Shown here piece after piece: positions 1 through 7,923 of a DNA stretch of 64,000 nt. Location: contig NZ_VBSB01000010.1 in the NCBI RefSeq assembly GCF_013337765.1, positions 434,001 to 498,000 on the forward strand. Reading direction: 5' to 3'. Every line of letters begins with the position of its first letter. The first letter of the stretch is position 1. A program made the translations under genes and the position numbers. The DNA is from Mycolicibacterium sphagni. GTDB lineage: Bacteria; Actinomycetota; Actinomycetes; Mycobacteriales; Mycobacteriaceae. The notes under the pieces are model-generated. The model was not told where the DNA came from, ran no database searches, and was given only the letters and a program-made list of their open reading frames with translations.

Positions 1-1
1 C

Positions 2-1393
2 GACGGATCGGCTTACGCGGCAACCGACGGTGATCCGCGCACCGCGTGGACCGCGCCGCAGAATGTGGTGCAGCACCACAGTTCGCCCACGCTGACGGTC
101 ACGCTCCCGAAGCCGACCGAGGTCACCGGACTGGCGCTGACCCCGAGTTCCTCGCCGCTGCCCACCCATCCCACGATGGTGGCCATCGACCTGGGCGACG
201 GCCCCCAGACCCGCCGGCTGGAAGCCGGGGGAACACAAACGGTGGCCCTGCGCCCGCGAGTCACCGACACGGTGCGGATCAGCCTGCTGAACTGGGATGA
301 CGTAATCGACCGCACCGCACTGGGTTTCGACCAGCTCAAACCGCCCGGCCTGGCTGAGGTCGCCGTTCTGGGGCCGGACGGGAAACCCGTCGCGGCCGCC
401 GACGCCGCCACCAACCGGAAGCGCACCGTCGAGATCCCCTGCGGCGAAGGCCCCATCATCGCGGTCTCTGGGCGGTTCGTGCAGACGTCGGTCACCACCA
501 CGGTCGAGGCACTGCTGGACGGCCAGCCGATCCCCGCGCGTGCATGTGACACGACACCGATCGCCCTCCCGACCGGCCAGCAAGAGCTACTGATCAGTCC
601 CGGCTCCGCGTTCGTCGTCGACGGCGTCCAGCTGACCGGGCCGCAGGCAAGCCAAATACCCACCGCACCAACATCTCCCGCCGATGTCACCAGCTGGGGA
701 CCGGACCGTAGGGAGTTCACCGTCACCCGGGCACCCACCGCACGGGTGCTGGTCGTCCCCGAGAGCGTCAACCCCGGCTGGGTCGCCCGCCTGCCCGACG
801 GCGTCACACTGACGCCCGTCGTCGTCAACGGCTGGCAGCAAGGCTGGGTGGTGCCCGCCGGTGAGCAGGGCACCATCACGGTGACCTTCCCGTCCAACCG
901 GGGTTACCGGATCGGCCTGGCCGCGGGCCTGTCGCTGCTGCCGCTCCTTCTGCTGCTGGCGCTGGTGCCGACACGCCGGCCGCGCACCGGCCAGGACCCT
1001 TCTCGGCCGTTGGCGCTGCCCGTGCTGGCCGGCATAGGTGTGCTGGCCGCCGGTGGGCTGATCGCCGGCGTCGGCGGGCTGGTGGTGTTCGGCACCGCCA
1101 TGGTGGCCGGCTATCTGCTACGCCACCGGGCCCGGCTCCGCGACCGGGTGACGCTGGTGGCCAGCTCCTGCGGACTGATCGCGGCGGGCACGCTGCTGTC
1201 GCGGTATCCCTGGCGGTCGGTCGACGGCTACATCGGCCACTCGCCGTGGGTGCAGCTGCTGGCCCTGATCGCCGTGGGTGCGCTGGCCGCCTCGATCACA
1301 TTCCCGAGTCGCTTCGCTCCTGCCCGCCGCACCGTGCACCGGACAACGCAAACTGACAGCGAAACCCCCGAGGACACAAGCATTTCCCATTAG
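2..1393 (+). CDS. aftD: Arabinofuranosyltransferase AftD, C-terminal part (5' end outside window)
   Basis: This is the 3' part of a long membrane glycosyltransferase that adds alpha-1,3/1,5 arabinofuranose to cell-wall arabinans from decaprenyl-phosphoarabinose. The frame is open from base 2. The first residues (DGSAYAATDGDPRTAW) have the look of a discoidin/F5-8-type carbohydrate-binding module, which AftD carries in its periplasmic C-terminal half. After about 300 periplasmic residues come a basic stop-transfer (PTRRPR) and four hydrophobic helices, ending in a Thr/Ser-rich tail. The M. tuberculosis protein is about 1400 residues, so roughly two thirds is missing upstream. php follows, as in M. 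tuberculosis. The last codons contain a dispersed 25-bp repeat. Identity rests on the C-terminal half and synteny only. Confidence 0.82.
   Translation, partial: DGSAYAATDGDPRTAWTAPQNVVQHHSSPTLTVTLPKPTEVTGLALTPSSSPLPTHPTMVAIDLGDGPQTRRLEAGGTQTVALRPRVTDTVRISLLNWDDVIDRTALGFDQLKPPGLAEVAVLGPDGKPVAAADAATNRKRTVEIPCGEGPIIAVSGRFVQTSVTTTVEALLDGQPIPARACDTTPIALPTGQQELLISPGSAFVVDGVQLTGPQASQIPTAPTSPADVTSWGPDRREFTVTRAPTARVLVVPESVNPGWVARLPDGVTLTPVVVNGWQQGWVVPAGEQGTITVTFPSNRGYRIGLAAGLSLLPLLLLLALVPTRRPRTGQDPSRPLALPVLAGIGVLAAGGLIAGVGGLVVFGTAMVAGYLLRHRARLRDRVTLVASSCGLIAAGTLLSRYPWRSVDGYIGHSPWVQLLALIAVGALAASITFPSRFAPARRTVHRTTQTDSETPEDTSISH
1305..1329 (+). repeat. Dispersed 25-bp repeat, copy A
   Basis: The segment begins CGAGTCGCTTCG and ends CTGCCCGCCG. 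It matches copy B (33801-33825) at 24 of 25 positions and copy C (56319-56343, opposite strand) at 23 of 25. Here it lies inside aftD and is translated as part of the cytoplasmic tail. Confidence 0.6.
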
Positions 1394-1396
1394 GGT
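1391..1396 (+). promoter_or_regulatory. Possible -10 element for a leaderless php transcript
   Basis: TAGGGT overlaps the aftD stop codon (TAG, 1391-1393) and lies 7 bases before the php ATG at 1404. This fits the mycobacterial TANNNT -10 box, which would place the transcription start at or next to the start codon. No Shine-Dalgarno sequence is visible before the ATG. It is an inference from spacing only. Confidence 0.35.
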
Positions 1397-1403
1397 GCCT
1401 GGT

Positions 1404-2408
1404 ATGGCTGCACCTGATCTGACGACGCCGTCAGAGGTCGAGACCGTGCGTGGAGCGATCCCGACCACCGACCTGGGTGTGGTGTTCATGCACGAACACG
1501 TCTTCATCCTGTCGCACGAAATCATCGCGAACTTCCCCGAAGGCTGGGGTGACGAAGCGGCCAGGGAAGCCGACGCGGTCGCCAAGCTCAACGAGCTCAA
1601 GGCTCTCGGGGTGGACACCATCGTCGACCCGACCGTGATCGGCCTCGGCCGCTACATCCCGCGGATTCAGCGGGTGGCCGCCCAGACCGACCTGCAGATC
1701 GTAGTGGCCACCGGGATCTACACCTACAACGACGTCCCGATGTACTTCCACTTCAGCGGTCCGGGAACCCTGCTCGACGGCCCGGAGATCATGACCGAAC
1801 TGTTCGTCAGGGACATCACCGAGGGGATCGCGGGCACCGGCGTCAAGGCGGCAATCCTCAAGTGCGCCACCGACGAACCCGGTATCACCCCTGGGGTCGA
1901 GCGCGTGTTGCGCGCCGTGGCCCAGGCGCACCGGCAGACCGGCGTGCCGATCACCACCCATACGCACGCGCTGACCCGCCGCGGCCTGGAGCAGCAACGC
2001 ATCTTCGCCGAGGAGGGCGTCGACCTGAGCCGCGTCATCATCGGACACAGCGGTGACACCACCGATCTGGGCTACCTGGAGGACCTGATCGCGGCCGGGT
2101 CCTACCTCGGCATGGACCGGTTCGGCCTGGACAGCGTGCTCAGCTTCGACGACCGGGTCGACACCGTCGCGCGGATGTGCGAACGCGGCCACGCCGACAA
2201 GATGGTGCTGTCCCACGACGCGTCCTGCTACATCGACTGGCTGCCGGAAGCGGTCGTGCCAGTGGCCCTGCCCAACTGGCACTACCGCCACATCCACAAC
2301 GACGTCCTGCCCGCGCTACGCCAGCGCGGTGTCACCAACGACCAGATCACCACCATGCTGGTGGACAACCCCCGCAACATCTTCTCCAAGCAAGGTGCCT
2401 ATGAGTGA
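1404..2408 (+). CDS. Phosphotriesterase-family metal hydrolase (Php-like)
   Basis: 334-residue TIM-barrel hydrolase of the phosphotriesterase/lactonase family, close to M. tuberculosis Php (Rv0230c, 326 residues). The binuclear metal site is visible in order: HEH near residue 31, a lysine expected to be carboxylated in AAILKCATDE, THTHA, IIGHSGD and the distal Asp in LSHDASC. Such enzymes usually hydrolyse lactones, with weak promiscuous phosphotriesterase activity. The ATG at 1404 is chosen because it begins just after the aftD stop; the in-frame extension to 1278 overlaps aftD. The gene overlaps the next one, an acyl-CoA ligase, by 8 bases, so the two are probably co-transcribed. The natural substrate is unknown. 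Confidence 0.88.
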   Translation: MAAPDLTTPSEVETVRGAIPTTDLGVVFMHEHVFILSHEIIANFPEGWGDEAAREADAVAKLNELKALGVDTIVDPTVIGLGRYIPRIQRVAAQTDLQIVVATGIYTYNDVPMYFHFSGPGTLLDGPEIMTELFVRDITEGIAGTGVKAAILKCATDEPGITPGVERVLRAVAQAHRQTGVPITTHTHALTRRGLEQQRIFAEEGVDLSRVIIGHSGDTTDLGYLEDLIAAGSYLGMDRFGLDSVLSFDDRVDTVARMCERGHADKMVLSHDASCYIDWLPEAVVPVALPNWHYRHIHNDVLPALRQRGVTNDQITTMLVDNPRNIFSKQGAYE

Positions 2409-3867
2409 CGACATTCCCCCGATCGGAACCCGGCTGAGCCAACTCGCCGCCGAGGCGCCCGATCGCCCAGTGGTGAGCGCCGACGGCCGCACGATCACCC
2501 GCGCAGAACTGGAGTCGGCGTCGAACCGGCTCGCCCGTGCGTACGCCGAACTCGGCGTCAAACAAGGTGATTACGTGACGATCGCGGTGCCGAACTCGAT
2601 CGAGTGGGTGCTGGCCACGGTGGCGGTGTGGAAACTCGGGGCGATCCCGCAGCCACTGTCACCGAGGCTGCCCGACGCCGAATTCGAGGGTCTGCTCGAC
2701 CTGGTGCCGCGCGCCCTTCTGGTCGGTCGCGCCGACCCACGTGGGGTGGTGCCATCGGTCGACGCCGATTTCACCGGCAGCCCGGACCTGTCGGATGCCC
2801 CTCTGCCCGAGGCGGTTTCACCGGTGTGGAAGTCCCTGGCCTCCGGCGGCAGCACCGGACGACCCAAGCTGATCGAAGCCGGCGGTGACGGGCGGATCCC
2901 CGCCGACCTGCTGGCGATGTCGATGGGCAACGAACCGACCGACACCCAGCTGCTCCCGGTGCCATTGAGCCACAACACCGGGTTCACCTCGGCGGCCATC
3001 GCGCTGCTGACCGGACAGCATCTGGTCCTGATGCGCCGCTTCGACCCGGAGCACTTCCTGCGTCTGGTCAGTGACTACCGGGTGAACTACCTGGCCACGG
3101 TGCCGACGATCCTGCAGAGACTGCTGCCGGTCTATCATGCCAACCCCGACGCCTACGACCTGTCGTCGCTGCGCCGGCTGTGGCACCTGGCCGCACCCTG
3201 CCCGCCGAACATCAAGGAAGCCTGGATCGAGCTGCTGGGTCCGGATGCGGTGTGGGAACTGTACGGCGGCACCGAACTTCAAGCCTTGACGTTCATCAGC
3301 GGCTCGGAATGGCTGACCCACCGCGGATCGGTCGGTCGAGTGGTGGCCGGTGAGATGAAGGTACTCGACGACGACGGCAACCAGTGCCCGCCCGGAGTGA
3401 TCGGCGAGATCTACATGCGTCCGCCGGTGGGATCGGCCCCGACTTACCGCTACATCGGCAGCACCGCCAAGTCCCGCGACGGCTGGGACTCGCTGGGCGA
3501 TCTGGGCTGGTTCGACGACGAGGGCTATCTGTACCTGGCCGACCGGCGGGTCGACATGTTCACCGTGGGCGGGCGCAACGTGTACCCGGCGGAGATCGAG
3601 AATGCGCTCGCCGAGCACCCCGCCGTGCTGTCCTGCCTGGTGGTCGGGGTGCCGCATGAAGACCTCGGCCAAGTGCCCCATGCGTTGGTGCACATCGACG
3701 GTGCCGCGGTCGGCGCGGACGAGGTGGCTGCCTTTGTGGCGGCGCGTCTTTCGGACTACAAGGTGCCGAGGACGGTGGAATTCGTCGACACCCCGCTGCG
3801 CGACGACGCCGGCAAGGCCCGCCGATCCGCGGTGCGCGACGAGGTCATCGCCCGGTTGCAGGCTTAG
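2401..3867 (+). CDS. AMP-dependent acyl-CoA synthetase/ligase
   Basis: 488-residue ANL-superfamily enzyme that should activate a carboxylic acid as acyl-AMP and then acyl-CoA. The adenylate loop reads SGGSTGRPK (a Gly replaces the usual Thr/Ser-rich start). The core motif is GDLGWFDDEGYLYLADRR, the hinge follows in DMFTVGGRNVYPAEIE, and the C-terminal catalytic lysine is probably in DDAGKARRS. Start ATG 2401 overlaps php by 8 bases. The 3' end overlaps the convergent TetR gene by 23 bases. Pairing with a lactonase-like hydrolase suggests ring opening or ester cleavage followed by CoA activation, which is inference. The substrate cannot be told from sequence; it resembles bile-acid/aromatic-type ligases more than long-chain FadDs. 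Confidence 0.85.
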   Translation: MSDDIPPIGTRLSQLAAEAPDRPVVSADGRTITRAELESASNRLARAYAELGVKQGDYVTIAVPNSIEWVLATVAVWKLGAIPQPLSPRLPDAEFEGLLDLVPRALLVGRADPRGVVPSVDADFTGSPDLSDAPLPEAVSPVWKSLASGGSTGRPKLIEAGGDGRIPADLLAMSMGNEPTDTQLLPVPLSHNTGFTSAAIALLTGQHLVLMRRFDPEHFLRLVSDYRVNYLATVPTILQRLLPVYHANPDAYDLSSLRRLWHLAAPCPPNIKEAWIELLGPDAVWELYGGTELQALTFISGSEWLTHRGSVGRVVAGEMKVLDDDGNQCPPGVIGEIYMRPPVGSAPTYRYIGSTAKSRDGWDSLGDLGWFDDEGYLYLADRRVDMFTVGGRNVYPAEIENALAEHPAVLSCLVVGVPHEDLGQVPHALVHIDGAAVGADEVAAFVAARLSDYKVPRTVEFVDTPLRDDAGKARRSAVRDEVIARLQA

Positions 3868-4471
3868 GTGCGGGCAGCTTGATCGCCGACATGTACATCT
3901 CCACCATCGGCCGATAGAGGTCGACGCCGTCGAGCTCGCTGCCCAGCACGACGGAGTCACTGGTGGCAATCAACGTGTGCGCGAACGTCAAGGGTGAGAT
4001 CAGCAAGCTCCCGCCGAGCCGCTCGACGCCCGCGACGATGAATTTCGCCAGCGCTTCGACGACCTCTGACCGCTTTTCGGCGACCCGTTCGCGGGCGTCC
4101 GGGTTGCGGAGCAGATAGAGCGTGAACTCGTGGCCCAGCGCCGCGTGTTCGGCACCCCGGTCCAAACTGAGCTGGCGCCAGCGCGCGGCGACGTCGTCGA
4201 GTTCGCGGGCGCCCACCTCGGTCGCCTTGCCGAGTACCTCGGCGAAATTGTCGAAATATCGCCGCCAGTAGCGATCGCTGACGGCCAGGAAGAGATCTTC
4301 CTTGGTGGTGAAATGCTTGTAGATCGCGCCCTTGGTGTAGCCGGCGGTATGGGCGATGTCATCGAGAGTCGCCGGGGTGAAGCCCTTTTCGGCGAACACC
4401 GCTTCTGCGGCGTCCAGCAGCAGTGTCCGGGTGTGCTCCAGGCGGCGCTCGCGTGTCCACCGCTCAACCAT
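3845..4471 (-). CDS. TetR/AcrR family transcriptional regulator
   Basis: 208-residue regulator with an N-terminal TetR helix-turn-helix (roughly residues 8-55), including TLDDIAHTAGYTKGAIYKHF, followed by a divergent ligand-binding domain. It is transcribed away from the AveC-family membrane protein gene, with a 104-base intergenic region that carries a candidate operator. The most likely targets are itself and that membrane gene, possibly also the php/ligase pair that converges on it. Confidence 0.92.
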   Translation of the reverse strand: MVERWTRERRLEHTRTLLLDAAEAVFAEKGFTPATLDDIAHTAGYTKGAIYKHFTTKEDLFLAVSDRYWRRYFDNFAEVLGKATEVGARELDDVAARWRQLSLDRGAEHAALGHEFTLYLLRNPDARERVAEKRSEVVEALAKFIVAGVERLGGSLLISPLTFAHTLIATSDSVVLGSELDGVDLYRPMVEMYMSAIKLPAPKPATGR

Positions 4472-4517
4472 GCCAGCGATTCTGCCATGGAATCTCAGAT
4501 ACCTGTTCCCCTCTTAG

Positions 4518-4531
4518 ATACTCATTGGTAT
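4518..4531. promoter_or_regulatory. Candidate TetR operator (ATAC-N6-GTAT)
   Basis: The inverted repeat ATACTCATTGGTAT has 4-base arms plus a central AT match. It lies in the divergent region between the TetR start at 4471 and the next start at 4576. Position and symmetry fit a TetR site, but the arms are short. Confidence 0.35.
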
Positions 4532-4575
4532 ATTTCCGATCGGCGGGCCCGGCTCACACGGAAAGGACGCCACCC

Positions 4576-5739
4576 ATGAGTGAGCTTTCGAGAGATGCCG
4601 GTTCCACCGTGCGCGAGGCGGCCGATACCAACCCGCCAGACACCACCGTCAAGAAAGTGCGGCCCATCCAGATATGGGCGGGCATCGGCGGGGCGCTGTT
4701 GGTGTTCCAGCTCTACGTGTGGGTGCGCTGGGTCAGCGGGCCCTACTTCGAGCGGGTGCCGGGCGGAATCCACGAGCCCCCGCTGTACATGAAGATCCCG
4801 CTGATGGCCAACGCCGTCGTCCTCTGGATCGGTTTCCCAGTTGCGTTGTGGTTCTTCATTATCCGGCCGTGGGTGCGTGAGCGGCGGATCACGTTGGACG
4901 GCATGCTGTTGGTGTCGATGGCGTTGATGTTCTTCCAGGATCCACTGCTGAATTACTTCAATACCTGGTGCACCTACAACACCTGGCTGTTCAATCGCGG
5001 CTCGTGGTCGTCGGATATCCCCGGGTGGGTGTCGCCCGAGGAGCCCGGCCGCCAGGTGGCCGAGCCGCTGCTGACGAATGTCCCCGGCTATGCCTATGGC
5101 GTACTGCTGATCACGATCGCAGGATGCTGGCTGATGCGCAGGATCCAGGCGCGCTGGCCCCAGATCAGCAATATGCGGCTGATTCTGGTGACCTACGCGA
5201 TGGCCTTCGCCTTCGATTTCGTGATGGAGGCCCTGATCATGCTGCCGATCGGGTTCTATACGTACCCGGGTTCGATCCGCGCGGTGTCGTTCAACGCAGG
5301 CACCTATCACCAGTGGCCGATCTACGAAGGTCTGATGTGGGGCGGTGTTCAGGCCGCACTGTGTTGTTTGCGCTTCTTCACCGATGACCGCGGCCGCACG
5401 ATCGTGGAACGCGGGCTCGACCAGGTTCGCGGTGGAGTGGTTCGGCAGCAGTTCGTCCGGTTCCTGGCGATCTTCGCCGGGGTCAGTGCCTGCTTCTTCG
5501 TCCTCTACAACGTGCCCGCGCAATGGATTGGGATGCACTCCGATCCATGGCCCGCCGATCACACGAAACGCTCGTACCTAACCGGTGGCATCTGCGGCGA
5601 CGGAACCGAAACACCATGTCCTGAACCGGTTCTGCCGCTCCCGACCAAACGATCGGGATTCATCAACATTCACGGTGAGCTGGTGTTGCCGCCGGGCGCT
5701 CAGCTGCCGACGGTCGCCCCGCTGATCCCGGCGAACTGA
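4576..5739 (+). CDS. AveC-family (spirocyclase-like) multi-pass membrane protein
   Basis: 387 residues with about seven predicted membrane helices (roughly residues 35-55, 75-98, 105-128, 172-188, 205-235, 255-272 and 300-322) and a C-terminal segment containing Cys (CGDGTETPC) and a Pro-rich tail. Conserved polar residues fall in or beside helices (FQDPLLNYFN, FDFVMEAL, YEGLMWGG). I recognise it as a member of the family named after Streptomyces AveC, which acts in avermectin spiroketal formation; mycobacterial members have no known role. ATG 4576 follows AAGGAC and avoids a long out-of-context extension. It is divergent from a TetR and ends 7 bases before a convergent operon. No polyketide synthase is nearby, so a spirocyclase reaction should not be assumed. 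Confidence 0.72.
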   Translation: MSELSRDAGSTVREAADTNPPDTTVKKVRPIQIWAGIGGALLVFQLYVWVRWVSGPYFERVPGGIHEPPLYMKIPLMANAVVLWIGFPVALWFFIIRPWVRERRITLDGMLLVSMALMFFQDPLLNYFNTWCTYNTWLFNRGSWSSDIPGWVSPEEPGRQVAEPLLTNVPGYAYGVLLITIAGCWLMRRIQARWPQISNMRLILVTYAMAFAFDFVMEALIMLPIGFYTYPGSIRAVSFNAGTYHQWPIYEGLMWGGVQAALCCLRFFTDDRGRTIVERGLDQVRGGVVRQQFVRFLAIFAGVSACFFVLYNVPAQWIGMHSDPWPADHTKRSYLTGGICGDGTETPCPEPVLPLPTKRSGFINIHGELVLPPGAQLPTVAPLIPAN

Positions 5740-5746
5740 TGACTCC

Positions 5747-6712
5747 CTAGAACTGCTCCTGCCAGGCCCGCGCGGCGATGAGTTCGGGCACCAGCACCTC
5801 GGCGAGCAGTCGGACATCGTCGGCGTCGTCTCCGGGGTAGCGCACCTCGAACTGAGCTCCCGGCACGGTGCCGCCGACGCCGACAACTGTGCTGCCGCGC
5901 AACGTGGTCCACTCCTCCATCTGCGCCTCCCATGGCGAGCCGGCGAACACCAGCAGTCGGTAGTCCGTGGTCTTGGTGAGGTAGACGTCGACGTGGCTCC
6001 AGTCGCCGGTTTCACAGCCCACCGCGGACCGGCGCGGCCCTTCCCGCACCATGAGCGCGCCCTGCTGTGCCGAACAGAACCGGTGTGCCGGGGCGGCCAG
6101 GTGCATGCCCGACGGGCCAAGCAACAGATCGGCCGCCTGCGGACGCCAGGTTGTCTCGGTGTCCAGCAGATGCGCGCTCGCCTCGGCCGCCATCTCGATC
6201 GATGCCACCAACGAGGTGATGTCCTGACCGGCCAGGTGCAGCTCGAGTGCGATCAGCAGGGCCAGCGTGTGTTGGTAGCTGCGGCACGCGACGCCGCCGT
6301 TCTCCCGCTCCGCCGCCAATTCCACGACCGCACCGCATGATTCGGTGACAGCGGAGTCGGCGGTGTTTGTCAGGGCCACCGTCGTCAACCCGGCCGGCAG
6401 GCGGCGCAGGGCGTCCAGCGTTTCCACCGACCCGCCGGTCGCCGAGGTTGCGACAACCAGGGTGTCCGGCCCCCAGGCCGGTAGCAGCGGTGAGGACGCC
6501 AGCTCAGAGGTGGCGACCAAGCCCTGCGCGCGCATGCGGGCGGCGGCGACGCCGCCCGCGTACGCCGACGATCCCATGCCGATCAACACCACCCGCCCGA
6601 TACCGGGCGGGACGACGGGCGCCCACGGATTGCCGGCCCGGAGGGTGTCGGCGAGCCGGCCCAGGACGTCGGGTTTACGGGCCAGGTCGGCGGCGAAGCC
6701 GTCAGGGTGCAC
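5747..6712 (-). CDS. SIS-domain sugar-phosphate isomerase/deaminase-like protein
   Basis: 321 residues with features of the isomerase half of glucosamine-6-phosphate synthase and AgaS-type proteins: GMGSSAYAGG near residue 51 (phosphosugar loop), ATSATGGSVET near residue 115 and CRSYQHTLALL near residue 150. A second, weaker SIS-like half follows. The family binds phosphosugars and can interconvert aldose/ketose or remove the amino group. GTG 6712 is supported by GAGGA about 7 bases upstream. The gene overlaps the upstream kinase gene by 11 bases, so the pair is translationally coupled. If the kinase makes glucosamine-6-phosphate, this protein would be the natural next enzyme; that is inference. 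Confidence 0.78.
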   Translation of the reverse strand: MHPDGFAADLARKPDVLGRLADTLRAGNPWAPVVPPGIGRVVLIGMGSSAYAGGVAAARMRAQGLVATSELASSPLLPAWGPDTLVVATSATGGSVETLDALRRLPAGLTTVALTNTADSAVTESCGAVVELAAERENGGVACRSYQHTLALLIALELHLAGQDITSLVASIEMAAEASAHLLDTETTWRPQAADLLLGPSGMHLAAPAHRFCSAQQGALMVREGPRRSAVGCETGDWSHVDVYLTKTTDYRLLVFAGSPWEAQMEEWTTLRGSTVVGVGGTVPGAQFEVRYPGDDADDVRLLAEVLVPELIAARAWQEQF

Positions 6713-7919
6713 CGATCGTCCTCTCGTCGAGCAGCATGGGCAGGGCCGCGTCGGGAACGTACATCCAGCGCGGAAGGTGTCGTGCGGCGTAGACGATCTC
6801 GCGCAGCACCTGCTGAAGGCGGAAAGCCCGCAGCGGCGCGGCGTCGTAGAGCCCGGCGTGCCCGAGCTCGGTCAGGCGACCGGCATAGCTCTTCAGAAAG
6901 GCTTGTCGGGCAGCTTGTTCCACCGCGGATAGTGATCGGTCGTCGACCTCGTGGTGCCGCCGGGCGACGATCGCGGCGTGGGTCAGCGACTGAGCGAGTC
7001 CGGCGACATCGAGGACTGCCGGGATGGGCAACACGCGCTCGGCGGCAGGCAGCACCGGATTGCCGTCGAAATCGGTGACCACATACCCCCCGGCATGCTG
7101 CAGCACCTGACCGACATGCAGGTCGCCGTGCCCCTCGATCACCGGGCCGCCCGCCAGCGCGCCGAGCCCGCCGAGAGTCCGCTCGATCTCGTCGCGCCGC
7201 TCCCGCAGAAGGTCAGCGGTCTCCGAACTGCTCAGCGCCTGAGCCTGATCCAGCGTTGCGAATGCCGCGGCGCACCAACGGTCGGCATCGGCTTGCGACG
7301 CAGTAGCGGCGGTGATCGACAGCGCGGAATGCAGTTCGGCGACCATCGTTCCGACGTCAGTGGCCGCTGCCACCACAGCAGCTGTTCGCGGGGCGGGCAG
7401 GCGCGCAGCCTCGGCAATCAGCTCGACCGCCCAGGTCCACCCGTCGACCGCACCGGGAAGGTACCCGTCGACATTCACCACGAGCGTCTCGGGACCGTCG
7501 CCGGGCCGCCAGGTGATCAGGCCCCACGGAGTGGGCATCGAGCGAAATCCGTTGGCGCGCAGCACCTCGATCCGGTGGGGCGCCGGATGTGGCCCCTGCA
7601 GCAGATGGGTCGCCCATTTGACCACCGCAGCTTCCCCGACGATAACCGACTCGTTGGTCTGGTCGACAGCGATCGCCCGCTCACCCGCCACACTGTGCGC
7701 CGCCCAAGCCCGCACGGTGAAGGATCCGGTGGTCGAAGTCTCCGGTGCGGCCGCCAGCATCGTCAACAGCGCCTCCGCGACACCGTCACCGGGGTGAGCC
7801 CGCCACCACGATCCGTCCGGTGCCTGCACCTCGGGCACGGCCGCCATACCGTCGGGTCCTGCGACGATCGAAAGCCTCTTGCCGTCAACGAGATCCAGCG
7901 CGTCCAGTTCGCGACCCAC
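6702..7919 (-). CDS. Maltokinase-like sugar kinase, candidate glucosamine kinase
   Basis: 405-residue aminoglycoside-phosphotransferase-fold kinase. It has an N-terminal cap-like domain (about 1-90), an ATP-binding lobe with the likely lysine at 101 (AVVKWA), the catalytic loop HGDLHVGQVL at 264-273 (Asp266) and the metal-binding DFDGNP at 283-288. The N-terminal cap is typical of mycobacterial maltokinase and its relatives, including an actinobacterial family reported to phosphorylate glucosamine. The treS/glgE genes that accompany maltokinase are absent. Instead the gene sits between a glycosyltransferase (4-base gap) and a SIS protein (11-base overlap), which favours an amino-sugar substrate. 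Start GTG 7919. The kinase fold is clear; the substrate is inferred. Confidence 0.72.
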   Translation of the reverse strand: MGRELDALDLVDGKRLSIVAGPDGMAAVPEVQAPDGSWWRAHPGDGVAEALLTMLAAAPETSTTGSFTVRAWAAHSVAGERAIAVDQTNESVIVGEAAVVKWATHLLQGPHPAPHRIEVLRANGFRSMPTPWGLITWRPGDGPETLVVNVDGYLPGAVDGWTWAVELIAEAARLPAPRTAAVVAAATDVGTMVAELHSALSITAATASQADADRWCAAAFATLDQAQALSSSETADLLRERRDEIERTLGGLGALAGGPVIEGHGDLHVGQVLQHAGGYVVTDFDGNPVLPAAERVLPIPAVLDVAGLAQSLTHAAIVARRHHEVDDRSLSAVEQAARQAFLKSYAGRLTELGHAGLYDAAPLRAFRLQQVLREIVYAARHLPRWMYVPDAALPMLLDERTIGAP

Positions 7920-7923
7920 CGGG

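Noticed and set aside
6702..7919. True maltokinase (mak/pep2)
   Set aside because: treS, glgE and glgB neighbours are missing; context favours another sugar.
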